Shown here piece by piece: positions 34,094 through 43,156 of a stretch of 64,000 nt of DNA. A program made the translations under genes and the position numbers. The DNA lies in contig NZ_JAHKRN010000032.1 in assembly GCF_019396385.1 (NCBI RefSeq), positions 1-64,000 of the forward strand, written 5' to 3'. Within the stretch, counting starts at the first letter, position 1, and each line of letters opens with the position of its first letter. Origin of the DNA: Nonomuraea harbinensis. Lineage in GTDB: Bacteria; Actinomycetota; Actinomycetes; Streptosporangiales; Streptosporangiaceae. Below the pieces are notes generated by a model that was not told the DNA's origin, made no database searches, and saw only the letters and a program-made list of their open reading frames with translations.

Positions 34094-34590
34094 CGCTGGG
34101 CCCTCTCCACCTGCATCGTCTGAATGTCCGGATCGACCCGAAGGCGGGTGAGAGCCCGGCTGAGCTGGCTCTTCACCGCGCCCAACGAGCAGCCGACAAT
34201 GTCGGCGACCTGGGTGAGCGTCCGCCCCTCGAAGTAGTGCAGAACGATCACCGCGCGCTGGCGTGAAGACAGCGTGCCGATCGCGCTCCACAGAGCGTCC
34301 TGCTCGTCCACCTCACCGGCCCGGTCGCGCGGATCGGCCCTCTCGGGCAGGCTCTCCGCCGGGACCTCCCCACGCCAGCGCCTGCGCCACCAGGACGCGT
34401 GGGTATTCACGATGATCCGATAGACGTACGGATCGGGGTTGCCCTCGATCCGCCGCCAGGCAACCCATGCCTTGGCCAGCGCGGACTGCACCAGATCCTC
34501 AGCCGTGCCCCAGTCCCGGGCGAGGAGATACGCCATCCGGCACAGCCGCAAGTGGCGTTGCGCCACATATTCGGCGAACCCGTCGTCCAT
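34090..34590 (-). CDS. SigE family ECF sigma factor
   Basis: A 166-residue sigma factor of the actinobacterial SigE (SigE_SCO-type) group. Region 2: FAEYVAQRHLRLCRMAYLLA, RDWGTAEDLVQSALAKAWVA, YVYRIIVNTHASWWRRRWRG. Region 4: LSSRQRAVIVLHYFEGRTLT then DIVGCSLGAVKSQLSRALTR. The C-terminus is just after region 4, as usual. The next gene overlaps by 4 bp and encodes a single-pass membrane protein that probably controls it. Confidence 0.9.
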   Translation of the reverse strand: MDDGFAEYVAQRHLRLCRMAYLLARDWGTAEDLVQSALAKAWVAWRRIEGNPDPYVYRIIVNTHASWWRRRWRGEVPAESLPERADPRDRAGEVDEQDALWSAIGTLSSRQRAVIVLHYFEGRTLTQVADIVGCSLGAVKSQLSRALTRLRVDPDIQTMQVERAQR

Positions 34591-34869
34591 CCACCATCTC
34601 CGTCTCGATCGTCTCTGACGATGACTACAACCTGGGAACGGCGAACGGTTTACCGAAGGTCCGCAGAAAGCCTCGGCACCTCGAAGAGCCTCACACCTAC
34701 CCCTGCAGCGGTTACAGACCGCGGCCGTGCTACGGCGAACCTAGATCATCCACCCGGCATCGGAGAGTTCAGCAACAACCTCTTACGGAAGGCACGGATC
34801 CCGGCTCGTACGTCCGCGCGCGTTGGAGCGGTCACCCAAGTACCGGACGGCCACGCCTGCCGAGGGCGG

Positions 34870-34989
34870 TCACCCGGCGTAGGGGCCGAACCGGCCCCAG
34901 GCGACGAGCGCGGCGAGCGCGAAGAGGATGACGGTGACCAGCAGCCCGGACGGCTCCTTGCGGCGGATGTGCCCTGGGTGCCTCACCAT
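34870..34989 (-). CDS. Small membrane protein, 39 residues
   Basis: A short ORF, MVRHPGHIRRKEPSG then a single hydrophobic helix LLVTVILFALAALVAW and the tail GRFGPYAG. A basic cytoplasmic N-terminus, one membrane segment and a Gly/Pro-rich end are typical of small membrane proteins. No strong ribosome-binding site. Not assigned to a family. The surrounding 34.6-35.36 kb has no other supported gene, and the third-position GC pattern fits coding. Confidence 0.5.
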   Translation of the reverse strand: MVRHPGHIRRKEPSGLLVTVILFALAALVAWGRFGPYAG

Positions 34990-35360
34990 CGGCTGTCGAT
35001 CTGGGGACCGACGTCGATGCCGCGCGGAAGGGACAAGTTGTCGCTCACATCCAGGCGACGAATAGGCGGCCTCCCGGGGGACACCTCGAACCCCAGGGAA
35101 TTCAGAGCTGTTCGAGCCAGCGGGTCAGGAACCGCCGCCGCGGGGGGCGGGGAAGTAGAGGTAGCCGTCCGCCCGCGGGCCTGCGACGACGCGATCGCGG
35201 CCTGGATGGCGCCGTCGCCCGGGCGGCCGCGGCGTACGAACTCTCGGTCGTACTCACGACGAGACGGGGGGTGACGCCGGCACGATCGAGGAGCTTCGCT
35301 GCCGGCCGTCGAATCCCGGCGGCACGGTCACCGGGTCGAGGGTCAGGTCGGTCATGCCAC
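34990..35360. other. Gene-free or degraded stretch
   Basis: No open frame with recognisable protein. A minus-strand piece (LLDRAGVTPRLVVSTTES near 35230-35310) could be the remnant of a larger gene but was not assigned. The interval from 34591 to 34869 is likewise empty apart from the presumed sigE promoter. Confidence 0.35.
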
Positions 35361-35675
35361 CTAGTCACCGGCCCTGGACGGTGCCGAGTTGTAGAGCAGG
35401 TCGCGGTACTCGGGGTGATCGCGCAGCCAACTGAGGATGAAGGGGCAGATCACCAGCGCTTTCAGTCCTCGTTCGCCGATGTCGTCGAGCGCGGCGCGGG
35501 CCAGGGCGCCGCCGATTCCTCGACCCTCGAAGGTCGGGTCGACCTCGGTGTGAGCCAGGACGATCATCTCGCTGGTCTCCTGGTAGTCGATGAATCCGGC
35601 GACCGTCGTCTCGCCGACGGAGGCTTCGTAGCGCCGCCGGTCCGGATTCCTGGTCACGTTCACGTCGATGGACAT
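35361..35675 (-). CDS. Small GNAT-like N-acetyltransferase
   Basis: A 104-residue protein of the short YjdJ-type acetyltransferase group: RRRYEASVGETTVAGFIDY, EMIVLAHTEVDPTFEGRGIG with the acetyl-CoA-binding GRGIGG loop, then LKALVICPFILSWLRDHPEY. These proteins consist of only the acetyl-CoA core; the substrate is unknown. ATG 35675 with AGGAGG upstream (GAGGCTCAACG). Stands alone between degraded regions. Confidence 0.86.
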   Translation of the reverse strand: MSIDVNVTRNPDRRRYEASVGETTVAGFIDYQETSEMIVLAHTEVDPTFEGRGIGGALARAALDDIGERGLKALVICPFILSWLRDHPEYRDLLYNSAPSRAGD

Positions 35676-35886
35676 TGTTCGTTGAGCCTCCTGTTTCGGT
35701 GCTGTGACAGGTCGTCATCTCGGGTCCGCCGGGGGTTGCCCGGCGGCCAGACGAATCAGATCGGTAGCGCTCCCCGCTCGCCGCGTGGAAGGTCGGATTC
35801 GCGCAGCAGACGCTACTTCGCGTCAGGGAGAATTGCCTAACCCGGTCGACCCGAACCCGGTTCCTGACCGTGGTCTGCCTGTCTGG

Positions 35887-36177
35887 TCAGGGAAGCGGCA
35901 GTTCTCTGAGCTGCCGGCGGGAGGCGATGCCCAGCTTCCGGAAGATGTCGCGGAGGTGGGCTTCAACGGTGCGTGGACTGAGGAACAGGTGCGCAGCGAC
36001 CTCCCGGGAGGTCGCTGCGGTGGCCACCAGCCGTGCGATGTGCGGCTCGTGGGCGGTCAGGGAGTCGGTTGGCTGGGCGGTCCGTTTGCGGGGATGCTCA
36101 CCGGTGGCGCGCGACTCGCGGGCGGCGCGCTGCCCTCGGGCGGATAGCCGCCTCTGATCATCTGTGCTCCTGACGGT
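35887..36177 (-). pseudogene. LuxR-type helix-turn-helix remnant
   Basis: Minus-strand translation gives RTAQPTDSLTAHEPHIARLV, TSREVAAHLFLSPRTVEAHL and RDIFRKLGIASRRQLRELPL, the C-terminal LuxR DNA-binding domain ending at a stop at 35887. The motif LTxRE is altered to LTAHE, and the large N-terminal AAA or receiver domain is missing, replaced at 36177 by the acyl-CoA ligase end. A truncated remnant. Confidence 0.7.
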
Positions 36178-37738
36178 CAGGAGACGCGGAGGACGGCGAT
36201 CGGGGCGGTGCCGCGCCGGGCGGCAGGAGCCGTGTTCGAAGCTCCGGTTTGAGGATCTTGCCTGAGCCGGTTCTCGGCAGCGTGTCCACGATGTCGAAAT
36301 AGACGGGGATCTTGTACTTTGCGAGCCGGGAACGGAGGAAGTCCGTCAGCTCTGCCGCGGTGAGGGCGACGCCGTCTCGGGGGACGACGAAGGCCCGGCC
36401 GACCTCGCCCCATTTCTCGTCGGGCACCCCGACCACGGCGGCCTCCGCCACGGCCGGATGCCCGAAGAGCACACCCTCCACCTCGGCCGGATAGACATTC
36501 TCCCCGCCGGAGATGTACATGTCCTTCAGCCGGTCGACGATGTGAAGGTGCCCCTCGTCGTCGAGGGTGGCGATGTCCCCGGAGCGGAACCAGCCTCCTT
36601 CGGTCAGCGCGGCGGCGGTCGCCTCCGGGTTCCGCCAGTAGCCGGGGGTGACGTTGGGCCCCTGGATGTGCACTTCGCCCGCCTCGCCGGCCTCGGCCTC
36701 ACTGCCGTCGGGCCGGACCACGCGTATGTTGGCGAAGAACACCGGCACGCCGGCCGACCCCACCTTGCGCACGCTTTCACCCGCCTCAAGGAAGGTGGCG
36801 CCCGGCGAGGTCTCCGTCAGTCCGTAGCCCTGACAGAAGACCAAGCCCCGCTGCTGGTATGTGCGGATCAACGCGACCGGGATCGCCGCTCCCCCTGACA
36901 TCAGGGTCCGCAGCGAGGACAGGTCGGCGTCGGCCCACCGCGGCGACCGCGCGAGGGCGGCGAACATCGCGGTGACCCCGAACATCCAGGTGACGCGGTG
37001 CTTCTCGATGAGGTCGTAGCAGGAGTCCACGTCCCAGAACGGCATGATCAGCGAGGTGCCGCCCTTGAGGAAGGTCGGCAGCAACGTCTGGTTCAGCGCC
37101 GCGACGTGGAAGAGCGGCGCACTGATCAGCGTCACCTCGGTGCTCGCCACGTCGACCCCGACCATGATGTTGAAGCAGTTCCACACCAGGTTGGTGTGAC
37201 TGAGCATCGCCCCCTTGGGACGCCCGGTCGTGCCCGAGGTGTAGAGGATGAGAGCGATGTCGTCGAGTGCGACCGGGGTGTCGATCGGCGTGGCATCGCC
37301 TCCCGACAGAAAGGTCTCGTACTCCCGCTCCCCCGGTGCCGGCGACTCCAGCGCCACGGTCGTGCGCAGTCCCGGGAGTCCCGGAAGATCGCGCACGACC
37401 GTGGCGCACTCCGGCGCGTAGACGAGGACGGAGGCGCCGGAGTCCTCCACCATGTAGGCGATCTCCGATGCAGTCAGCCGGAAGTTCAGCGGGACGAAGA
37501 TCCCTCCGAGCAGGTGCGTGGCGAACATGGTCTCGGCGAAGGCGACGTGGTTGGGGCCGAGGTAGGCGACCCGGTCCCCGGTCCGAACCCCGGCGCCGCG
37601 CAGACTCGATGCGAGCCTTGTCGTCCGCTCGTGCACCCAGGCGTAAGTGACCGCCCGGCCGTCGAAGACGAAGGCGGTGCGGTTCGGGCTCATCCGCGCC
37701 CGGCGGGCCGGCCAGCCGCCCAGTCCGGCGTTACGCAT
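36158..37738 (-). CDS. Acyl-CoA ligase (AMP-forming, FadD-like)
   Basis: A 526-residue ANL-superfamily ligase that activates a carboxylic acid to its CoA thioester through an acyl-adenylate. Motifs: P-loop ILYTSGTTGRPKGAMLSHTN, GYGLTETSP, the hinge region EGGWFRSGDIATLDDEGHLH then IVDRLKDMYISGGENVYPAE, and the catalytic lysine in RTGSGKILKPELR. Last gene of a minus-strand catabolic operon, 12 bp after the MHS permease gene. Substrate unknown; aromatic or branched acids are plausible from the neighbours and the PaaX-type regulator. Confidence 0.9.
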   Translation of the reverse strand: MRNAGLGGWPARRARMSPNRTAFVFDGRAVTYAWVHERTTRLASSLRGAGVRTGDRVAYLGPNHVAFAETMFATHLLGGIFVPLNFRLTASEIAYMVEDSGASVLVYAPECATVVRDLPGLPGLRTTVALESPAPGEREYETFLSGGDATPIDTPVALDDIALILYTSGTTGRPKGAMLSHTNLVWNCFNIMVGVDVASTEVTLISAPLFHVAALNQTLLPTFLKGGTSLIMPFWDVDSCYDLIEKHRVTWMFGVTAMFAALARSPRWADADLSSLRTLMSGGAAIPVALIRTYQQRGLVFCQGYGLTETSPGATFLEAGESVRKVGSAGVPVFFANIRVVRPDGSEAEAGEAGEVHIQGPNVTPGYWRNPEATAAALTEGGWFRSGDIATLDDEGHLHIVDRLKDMYISGGENVYPAEVEGVLFGHPAVAEAAVVGVPDEKWGEVGRAFVVPRDGVALTAAELTDFLRSRLAKYKIPVYFDIVDTLPRTGSGKILKPELRTRLLPPGAAPPRSPSSASPDRQEHR

Positions 37739-37750
37739 CGGCGACTCCTG

Positions 37751-39091
37751 TCAGGTGGAGGACGGTTCGGCCGGGTCGGTCGCGCGCGCCGCCGGGGCGA
37801 CGGCGGTCAGGTCGCGGCGGCTGGTCTCGCCCAGGGCCAGGAGGCAGACCACCGTCAGCAGGCAGGAGGCGGCGATGATCACCGAGATCATCATCGTCCC
37901 TCCCCCGCCGGTGGACGCGTCGAGCTGGGCGAACAGCAGCGGGGCCAGGCCGGCGCCGAGCCCGGCGAGCTGGTAGCCCATCGAGGCTCCGGTGTAGCGG
38001 CTCCTGGTGGCGAAGACTTCGGTGTACAGCGCCGCGAGCGGGCCGTACATCATCGGGTGGATGACCGCCTGACCCAGCACGAGCGCGACGGTGAGCAAGG
38101 CGACGCTGCCGGCGTCCACCATCGGGAAGAGGACGAAGCCGAACATGGCCATGAGCAGTGCGCCGGCCAGCACGACCGGGCGGCGTCCCACCCTGTCCGA
38201 CAGCGCCGACCACCCGATGATGCTCAGGACGGCCAGCGCCGAGGAGAGCGTGAGCCCGTTCAGCACGTCCGGCCGGGGGAAGCCGGCCCGCACGCCGTAG
38301 GCGATGAGATAGGTGGTCAGCGTGCCCTGCGCCACGAAGGCGGACAGACCGACGCCCACACCGAGCAGGAGAGTCCTCGGGTGATGGCGGAGCACGTCCA
38401 GCAGCGGCGCTCGGGAGCCATGGTCCGCGGCGGCCTTGAACACCGGGGTCTCCTCGACCCGCAGCCGGACGAACAGGCCGACCGCCAGCAGGACGACGCT
38501 GATCAGGAACGGCACCCGCCAGCCCCAGCTGAGGAACTCCTCCTCGCCCAGGACGGCGGCCGTGCCGCCGAGCGCCGCGGTGGACAGCACCATGCCGAAG
38601 GGGGCTCCGGCGTTGGTGAAGCTCGCCCACAGTCCGCGACGGCTGGTCGCGTGCTCGGCGGACATCAGCACGGCTCCGCCCCATTCACCGCCGACCGCGA
38701 CGCCCTGCAGGATCCGGAGTACGACGAGTGCGATGGGCGCGAGGACGCCGATCTGCGCGTAGGTGGGGAGCAGGCCGATGAGGAAGCTGGCGACGCCCAT
38801 CAGGGTCATGCTCAGCACCAGCATGCGCTTGCGGCCCAGCCGGTCGCCGAAGTGGCCGAAGATCGCTCCGCCGAGCGGCCTGGCGAGGTAGCCCGTGGCG
38901 AAGGTGCCGAAGCTGGCGACCGTCGCCGTGAGCGGGTCGAGAGAGGAGAAGAAGACCTTGCTGAAGACCACGGCCGAGGCGGTGGCGTACAGCAGGAAGT
39001 CGTAGTACTCGATGACGCTGCCCAGGAAGCTTGAGGCGACCGCGCGTCGGAGTTGGATCCGGTTGGGGGATGTGACTGGCAGGTTCGGCAT
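37751..39091 (-). CDS. MHS family (MFS) organic acid:proton symporter
   Basis: A 446-residue, 12-helix transporter of the metabolite:H+ symporter group (ShiA/KgtP-like): SSFLGSVIEYYDFLLYATAS, FGTFATGYLARPLGGAIFGH, motif A GDRLGRKRMLV, then RILQGVAVGGEWGGAVLMSA, all classic MHS signatures. ATG 39091 with GAGGAG upstream; the longer frame starting at 39184 lacks support. Likely brings in the acid that the ligase downstream activates. Confidence 0.9.
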   Translation of the reverse strand: MPNLPVTSPNRIQLRRAVASSFLGSVIEYYDFLLYATASAVVFSKVFFSSLDPLTATVASFGTFATGYLARPLGGAIFGHFGDRLGRKRMLVLSMTLMGVASFLIGLLPTYAQIGVLAPIALVVLRILQGVAVGGEWGGAVLMSAEHATSRRGLWASFTNAGAPFGMVLSTAALGGTAAVLGEEEFLSWGWRVPFLISVVLLAVGLFVRLRVEETPVFKAAADHGSRAPLLDVLRHHPRTLLLGVGVGLSAFVAQGTLTTYLIAYGVRAGFPRPDVLNGLTLSSALAVLSIIGWSALSDRVGRRPVVLAGALLMAMFGFVLFPMVDAGSVALLTVALVLGQAVIHPMMYGPLAALYTEVFATRSRYTGASMGYQLAGLGAGLAPLLFAQLDASTGGGGTMMISVIIAASCLLTVVCLLALGETSRRDLTAVAPAARATDPAEPSST

Positions 39092-39248
39092 GACCGAGCT
39101 CCTCGTCCGGGAGCGAGCTAAGACTCTCGCTTGCTTGTCCCGGAGGTTAGGCAGATCCATAACGGACGTCAATACTTTGCCCAATATGGGCGGGGGGTGG
39201 GGTGCGCCGCGCTCGCCGCGCCGGGCGCGGGCCGTACGTTTCGCCCGG

Positions 39249-39707
39249 TCAGGCGTAGTGACGGTAGATCACGCGCGCGACGCAGGCGGGCTTGGCGGAG
39301 CCGTCGATCTCTACGGTGAAGTCGAGGAGCATCTGGACGCCGTCACCGGGGACGTCGTCCACCGACGCCACGGCGGCGGCGAGGCGGATCTTGGCGCCGA
39401 CCTTGACGGGACTGGGGAAGCGGGCCTTCTCCAGTCCATAGTTGACGCTCATCGTCACGCCCCGGATGTCGAGCAACTCGGTGAAAAGCGGGATGACCAG
39501 GGACAGGGTCAGATAGCCGTGGGCGATCGGACCGCCGAACGGCCCCTCCTTCGCCCGCTCGGGATCGACGTGGATCCACTGGTGGTCGTCGGTGGCGTCG
39601 GCGAAGGTGTTCACCCGCTCCTGGGTGATCTCCAGCCATTCGCTGTGGCCGAGGTCCGCCCCGGCGAGCGCCTTGATCTCGCCGAGTCCGTGCACCGTCG
39701 TGGTCAT
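39249..39707 (-). CDS. MaoC family enoyl-CoA hydratase-like protein
   Basis: A 152-residue hot-dog-fold protein with the hydratase-2 motif: NTFADATDDHQWIHVDPERA then PFGGPIAHGYLTLSLVIPLF, where Asp and His are the catalytic pair. It closely follows the NodN/MaoC type found in acyl-CoA breakdown pathways. The ATG overlaps the stop of the amidohydrolase gene (ATGA). Presumably hydrates an unsaturated CoA intermediate; the product could be oxidised by the SDR of the same operon. Confidence 0.88.
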   Translation of the reverse strand: MTTTVHGLGEIKALAGADLGHSEWLEITQERVNTFADATDDHQWIHVDPERAKEGPFGGPIAHGYLTLSLVIPLFTELLDIRGVTMSVNYGLEKARFPSPVKVGAKIRLAAAVASVDDVPGDGVQMLLDFTVEIDGSAKPACVARVIYRHYA

Positions 39708-40597
39708 GACCGTGTCGTCCCTTCCTGCGCACCCAGCCCGAGCAGGCGCGCGGCATTGTCCTTGAGGATGCGGGAGCGGACCTCCGGCTTGATCTCGAGC
39801 TTGCCGAAGTCGGCGAGCCAGCGGTCCGGGGTGATCACCGGATAGTCGGATCCGAAGAGCACCTTGTCCTTCAGCAGCGTGTTCGCGTACCGGACGAGCT
39901 GCGGCGGGAAGTACTTGGGCGACCATCCGGACAGGTCGATGTAGACCTGGGGCTTGTGCGTGGCGACGGCCAGCGCCTCGTCCTGCCAGGGGAACGACGG
40001 ATGGGCCAGCACGATCTTCAGGTCGGGGAAGTCCACGGCGACGTCGTCCACCAGCATGGGGTTGGAGTACTTCAACCGGATCCCGCCCCCGCCCCGGACG
40101 CCCGCGCCGATACCCGTCTGGCCCGTGTGGAACAGGGCGATCGCGCCGGACTCCTGGATCACCTCGTAGAGGGGATAGGCCATGCGGTCGTCGGGCGCGA
40201 AGCCCTGGATGCTGGGGTGAAACTTGAAGCCGCGCACGCCGTGCTCCTCGACTAGCCGGCGCGCCTCGCGGACGCCCGCCCGGCCCTTCCACGGATCGAC
40301 ACTGGCGAACGGGATCAGCACATCGGCATGCTCGGCACAGCTCTCGGCGACCTCCTCGTTCGAGATGCGAGGGTGGCCGGTGGCGTGCTCCGCGTCGACG
40401 GTGAACACCACCGCGGCCATCTTGCGCTCTCGGTAGTAGGCGGCCATCTCGGGGATGGTCGGCGTGGGGTGCTCCTTGAAGTACTTCTCCGAGGCGCCGA
40501 ACAGCTCCGCGCTCAGCGAGACGTGCCCGCCGGCGGAGACCTCGGCGTGCGTGTGCACGTCGATCGCGACCAGTTCGCCGACGTTCAACCGCGGCAT
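39704..40597 (-). CDS. Amidohydrolase family (ACMSD-like) hydrolase or decarboxylase
   Basis: A 297-residue metal-dependent TIM-barrel enzyme of the amidohydrolase-2 family. The metal ligands are visible: HxH in AIDVHTHAEV, His in GVRGFKFHPSIQGF, His in IVLAHPSFPWQDEA, Asp in VLFGSDYPVITPDRW. This family holds ACMS decarboxylase, gamma-resorcylate decarboxylase and related hydrolases, so either C-C or C-N cleavage is possible. Only 1 bp separates it from the SDR gene upstream, and it overlaps MaoC downstream. Confidence 0.88.
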   Translation of the reverse strand: MPRLNVGELVAIDVHTHAEVSAGGHVSLSAELFGASEKYFKEHPTPTIPEMAAYYRERKMAAVVFTVDAEHATGHPRISNEEVAESCAEHADVLIPFASVDPWKGRAGVREARRLVEEHGVRGFKFHPSIQGFAPDDRMAYPLYEVIQESGAIALFHTGQTGIGAGVRGGGGIRLKYSNPMLVDDVAVDFPDLKIVLAHPSFPWQDEALAVATHKPQVYIDLSGWSPKYFPPQLVRYANTLLKDKVLFGSDYPVITPDRWLADFGKLEIKPEVRSRILKDNAARLLGLGAQEGTTRS

Positions 40598-40598
40598 C

Positions 40599-41525
40599 TC
40601 AGCTCTCCGCCGTCTTCTGTCCGGGGACCTTGGGCGCGGGCACGCCGTACGTCTCGGGATCGGCGCCGACGCCCGTCCGCCATGAGGCGGCGATCGCGTC
40701 GGCCGTCCAGCCGCCGTCGGCGTAGGCCACCGCCTTCTCGCCGGGGTGGGACCAGAGCGCCAGCCGGTCGCCGCCGATGCCGATGGCCTGGCCCGTCACC
40801 TCCGCGGAGGCGTCGGACGCGAGGAAGACGACGAGCGGGGCGACGTCCCCGACCGTGCCCAGGCCCTCGCCCCTGCGCAGCCATTCCGGGAACGGCCGCC
40901 CGGTCCGCTCCGACTCCTCGATGACCGGGGCGAAGGCCGGGATCGTCTTGGTCATCTCCGTCGCCGCGACCGGGACGATCGCGTTCACCGTGATGTTCGC
41001 CCTGGCCAGCTCCATCGCCCAGGTCCGGGCCATGGCGACGACGCCCGCCTTGGCGGCGGCGTAGTTGGTCTGGCCGAAGTTCCCGCGCTGACCGGCGGGC
41101 GACGAGACGAGGATCAGCCGTCCGCCCGTCCCCTGCTCGCGCATCCGCACCGCCGCCGCCCGGGCGCAGGTGAACGTGCCCCGCAGGTGCACGTCGATCA
41201 CCGCGTCGAAGTCCTCGTCGGACATCTTCCACAGGACCCGGTCCCGCAGAATGCCCGCGTTCGTGACCATCACGTCCAGCCGGCCGAACTCCTTGACGGC
41301 CGTGGCGACCAGCCGCTCGGCGGCCTCGGCGGAGCCGACCGGGGCGACGACGGCCGCGGCCCTGCCCCCCGCCGCGATGATCCCGCCGGCGACTCCGGCC
41401 GCCGTGTCGCCGTCCAGGTCGTTCACGATGACCGCCGCCCCGGCCGCCGCCAGCGCCTCGGCGTAGGCCCGCCCGAGGCCACGACCCGCGCCCGTGACGA
41501 CGGCCACCTTGCCCGACAGATCCAT
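40599..41525 (-). CDS. SDR family oxidoreductase (hydroxyacyl-CoA dehydrogenase-like)
   Basis: A 308-residue NAD(P)-dependent dehydrogenase: cofactor motif VAVVTGAGRGLGRAYAEAL, VTNAGIL, catalytic Ser in LILVSSPAGQRGNFGQTNYA, and YAAAK with the Tyr-Lys pair. It is longer than a classical SDR, with a C-terminal extension (WTADAIAASWRTGVGADPET) as in the MFE-type 3-hydroxyacyl-CoA dehydrogenases used with MaoC hydratases. First gene of the operon; ATG 41525 follows AGGTGAGG. Divergent from the PaaX-type gene. Confidence 0.88.
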   Translation of the reverse strand: MDLSGKVAVVTGAGRGLGRAYAEALAAAGAAVIVNDLDGDTAAGVAGGIIAAGGRAAAVVAPVGSAEAAERLVATAVKEFGRLDVMVTNAGILRDRVLWKMSDEDFDAVIDVHLRGTFTCARAAAVRMREQGTGGRLILVSSPAGQRGNFGQTNYAAAKAGVVAMARTWAMELARANITVNAIVPVAATEMTKTIPAFAPVIEESERTGRPFPEWLRRGEGLGTVGDVAPLVVFLASDASAEVTGQAIGIGGDRLALWSHPGEKAVAYADGGWTADAIAASWRTGVGADPETYGVPAPKVPGQKTAES

Positions 41526-41623
41526 GCACCTCACCTTTCGCCGGGAAGCCTGACATCGCCGAATTTATGGCACTTATGTGACTGCCGTCAAAGATTTGCC
41601 TGACGTCGAGAACCGTCTACCCT

Positions 41624-42463
41624 TTGGCTGTGACCTTCGGTGGCGAAGACGACCTGACAGCGCAGTTCCGGCGCCCGCAGTCCCTGATGTTCAGCTTTCT
41701 CGGCATCTACGTGCTGGACCGCGGCGTGGCCGTCTACTCCGGCAGCGTCATAGACGTGTTCGCCCGCCTCAACGTCTCCGAGGAGGCCGTACGGTCGACG
41801 CTCGCGCGCATGGTCAAGCGCAACCTGCTCATCCGACACCGACGGGGACGAAAGGTGTACTTCGGGCTCGCCCCGCACGCCGCGGAGGTGCTGAAAGATG
41901 GGCGCAGACGGGTGTGGGAGACCGGCGCGGTGAACCGCGACTGGGACGGCACCTGGACGGTCGTCGGGTTCTCGCTGCCGGACAGCCGGCGCAGCACCCG
42001 GAACGACCTGCGTTCTCAGCTGATCTGGAACGGCTTCGGCCTGCTGCAGAACGGGCTGTGGATAGCGCCGGGCGAGAAGGACGTCACGGACATCATCGCC
42101 TCGCTGGAGCTGGGCGACCACGTCACCGTGCTGACCGCCCGCGCCTTCAAGCCGACCGAGGCCGCCGACCTCGTCAGGAAGGCCTTCGACATCGAGCGGA
42201 TCGCCGGACGCTACCGGGCGTTTCTCGCCCAGTGGGACGTCCCCCGGCCGCTCCCCGGCGCGCCGGACGACCTCGCCCGCCAGTTGCTGCTGCACACCGA
42301 CTGGCTGCAACTCGTCCGTAAGGATCCCCACCTGCCGGCCGAGCACCTGCCCCCGGACTGGCCGGCCATCCGGGCCGAGCAGCTCTTCCAGGTGCTCGCG
42401 CGGGAGTACGAAAGACGCGCTGCCGAGCGGGCCGCCGCCATCCTGGACGAGCTTCCCGTGTGA
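41624..42463 (+). CDS. PaaX family transcriptional regulator
   Basis: About 279 residues, the normal PaaX size. N-terminal winged helix (LMFSFLGIYVLDRGVAVYSG, NVSEEAVRSTLARMVKRNLL, IRHRRGRKVYFGLAPHAAEV), a central domain starting WDGTWTVVGFSLPDSRRSTR, and a C-terminal domain with PRPLPGAPDDLARQLLLHTD. PaaX proteins repress CoA-dependent aromatic acid catabolism and are relieved by the CoA thioester. Divergent transcription from the SDR-to-ligase operon fits exactly that role. TTG 41624 or GTG 41630; no clear ribosome-binding site, so possibly leaderless. Confidence 0.88.
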   Translation: MAVTFGGEDDLTAQFRRPQSLMFSFLGIYVLDRGVAVYSGSVIDVFARLNVSEEAVRSTLARMVKRNLLIRHRRGRKVYFGLAPHAAEVLKDGRRRVWETGAVNRDWDGTWTVVGFSLPDSRRSTRNDLRSQLIWNGFGLLQNGLWIAPGEKDVTDIIASLELGDHVTVLTARAFKPTEAADLVRKAFDIERIAGRYRAFLAQWDVPRPLPGAPDDLARQLLLHTDWLQLVRKDPHLPAEHLPPDWPAIRAEQLFQVLAREYERRAAERAAAILDELPV

Positions 42464-42494
42464 CGGCAGGCACCGCCGGCGCCATGGCCGTTGA

Positions 42495-43040
42495 TCATCG
42501 TCGTCCGCCGAACTCCCAGTGGTGGACTTCGATGTCGGCATAGCGGTCCGAGGTCAGGACGGTGCGGGCCGTGTCCCGATCCCCCGCCCGGATCAAGGCT
42601 GCCGTGCCCAGCCAGGTGGCGCCGTCGTCGGACAGCAGTGACCCGTAGGCGATCAGGTCGTCCTGCCGGTCGGGCGGTGGAAGGAGGTCGGCGGCCTGGC
42701 CCGTGCCGAGGCCGAGAACCAGATAGCGGCTGCCGCCTTCGCGGCCACCGGGGAAGTCCCACATGGTGCGACCCAGGACGTTGCGCCAGCGGCGCAACAG
42801 CACGTCACGGTACACCCCGGCCTGGTAGCTGGGCTCGTCGAAGGCGAACGCCCGCGCGGCGGCGGGGTCCGGCAGGTCGACGATGTGCACGCTGCCTGTG
42901 GCCGTGTCGCCGTCGAGGGTGGGGCCGCGGGCGATCAGCCGCGCGTCGAAGCGGTCCATGTAGGACCAGTGCTCCTCGGTGAGCTTCTCGCGCAGCGCCG
43001 CGGAGCCGGGCCGGTCACGGTGGTAACAGAAGAATTCCAT
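42495..43040 (-). CDS. YciI family protein with two domains
   Basis: About 181 residues comprising two YCII ferredoxin-like repeats. The first has EFFCYHRDRPGSAALREKLT, EHWSYMDRFDARLIARGPTL and DLPDPAAARAFAFDEPSYQA; the second has YLVLGLGTGQAADLLPPPDR and GAALI-like TAALIRAGDRDTARTVLTSD. Each carries the His/Asp positions typical of the family. The function is generally unknown. ATG 43040 with AGG upstream; the frame extends to 43415 but overlaps the divergent operon and its palindrome. Confidence 0.8.
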   Translation of the reverse strand: MEFFCYHRDRPGSAALREKLTEEHWSYMDRFDARLIARGPTLDGDTATGSVHIVDLPDPAAARAFAFDEPSYQAGVYRDVLLRRWRNVLGRTMWDFPGGREGGSRYLVLGLGTGQAADLLPPPDRQDDLIAYGSLLSDDGATWLGTAALIRAGDRDTARTVLTSDRYADIEVHHWEFGGRR

Positions 43041-43156
43041 GTCGAGCCTGTCTATCACGGGTTGCGGCAGGACCCGGTGCCGATTTCGCGGACCGTCCAG
43101 GCCGCCGTGGCCGAGCAGGCCCTGACAGCGCTCGATGGCGGCTTGTGGGTGACGAT

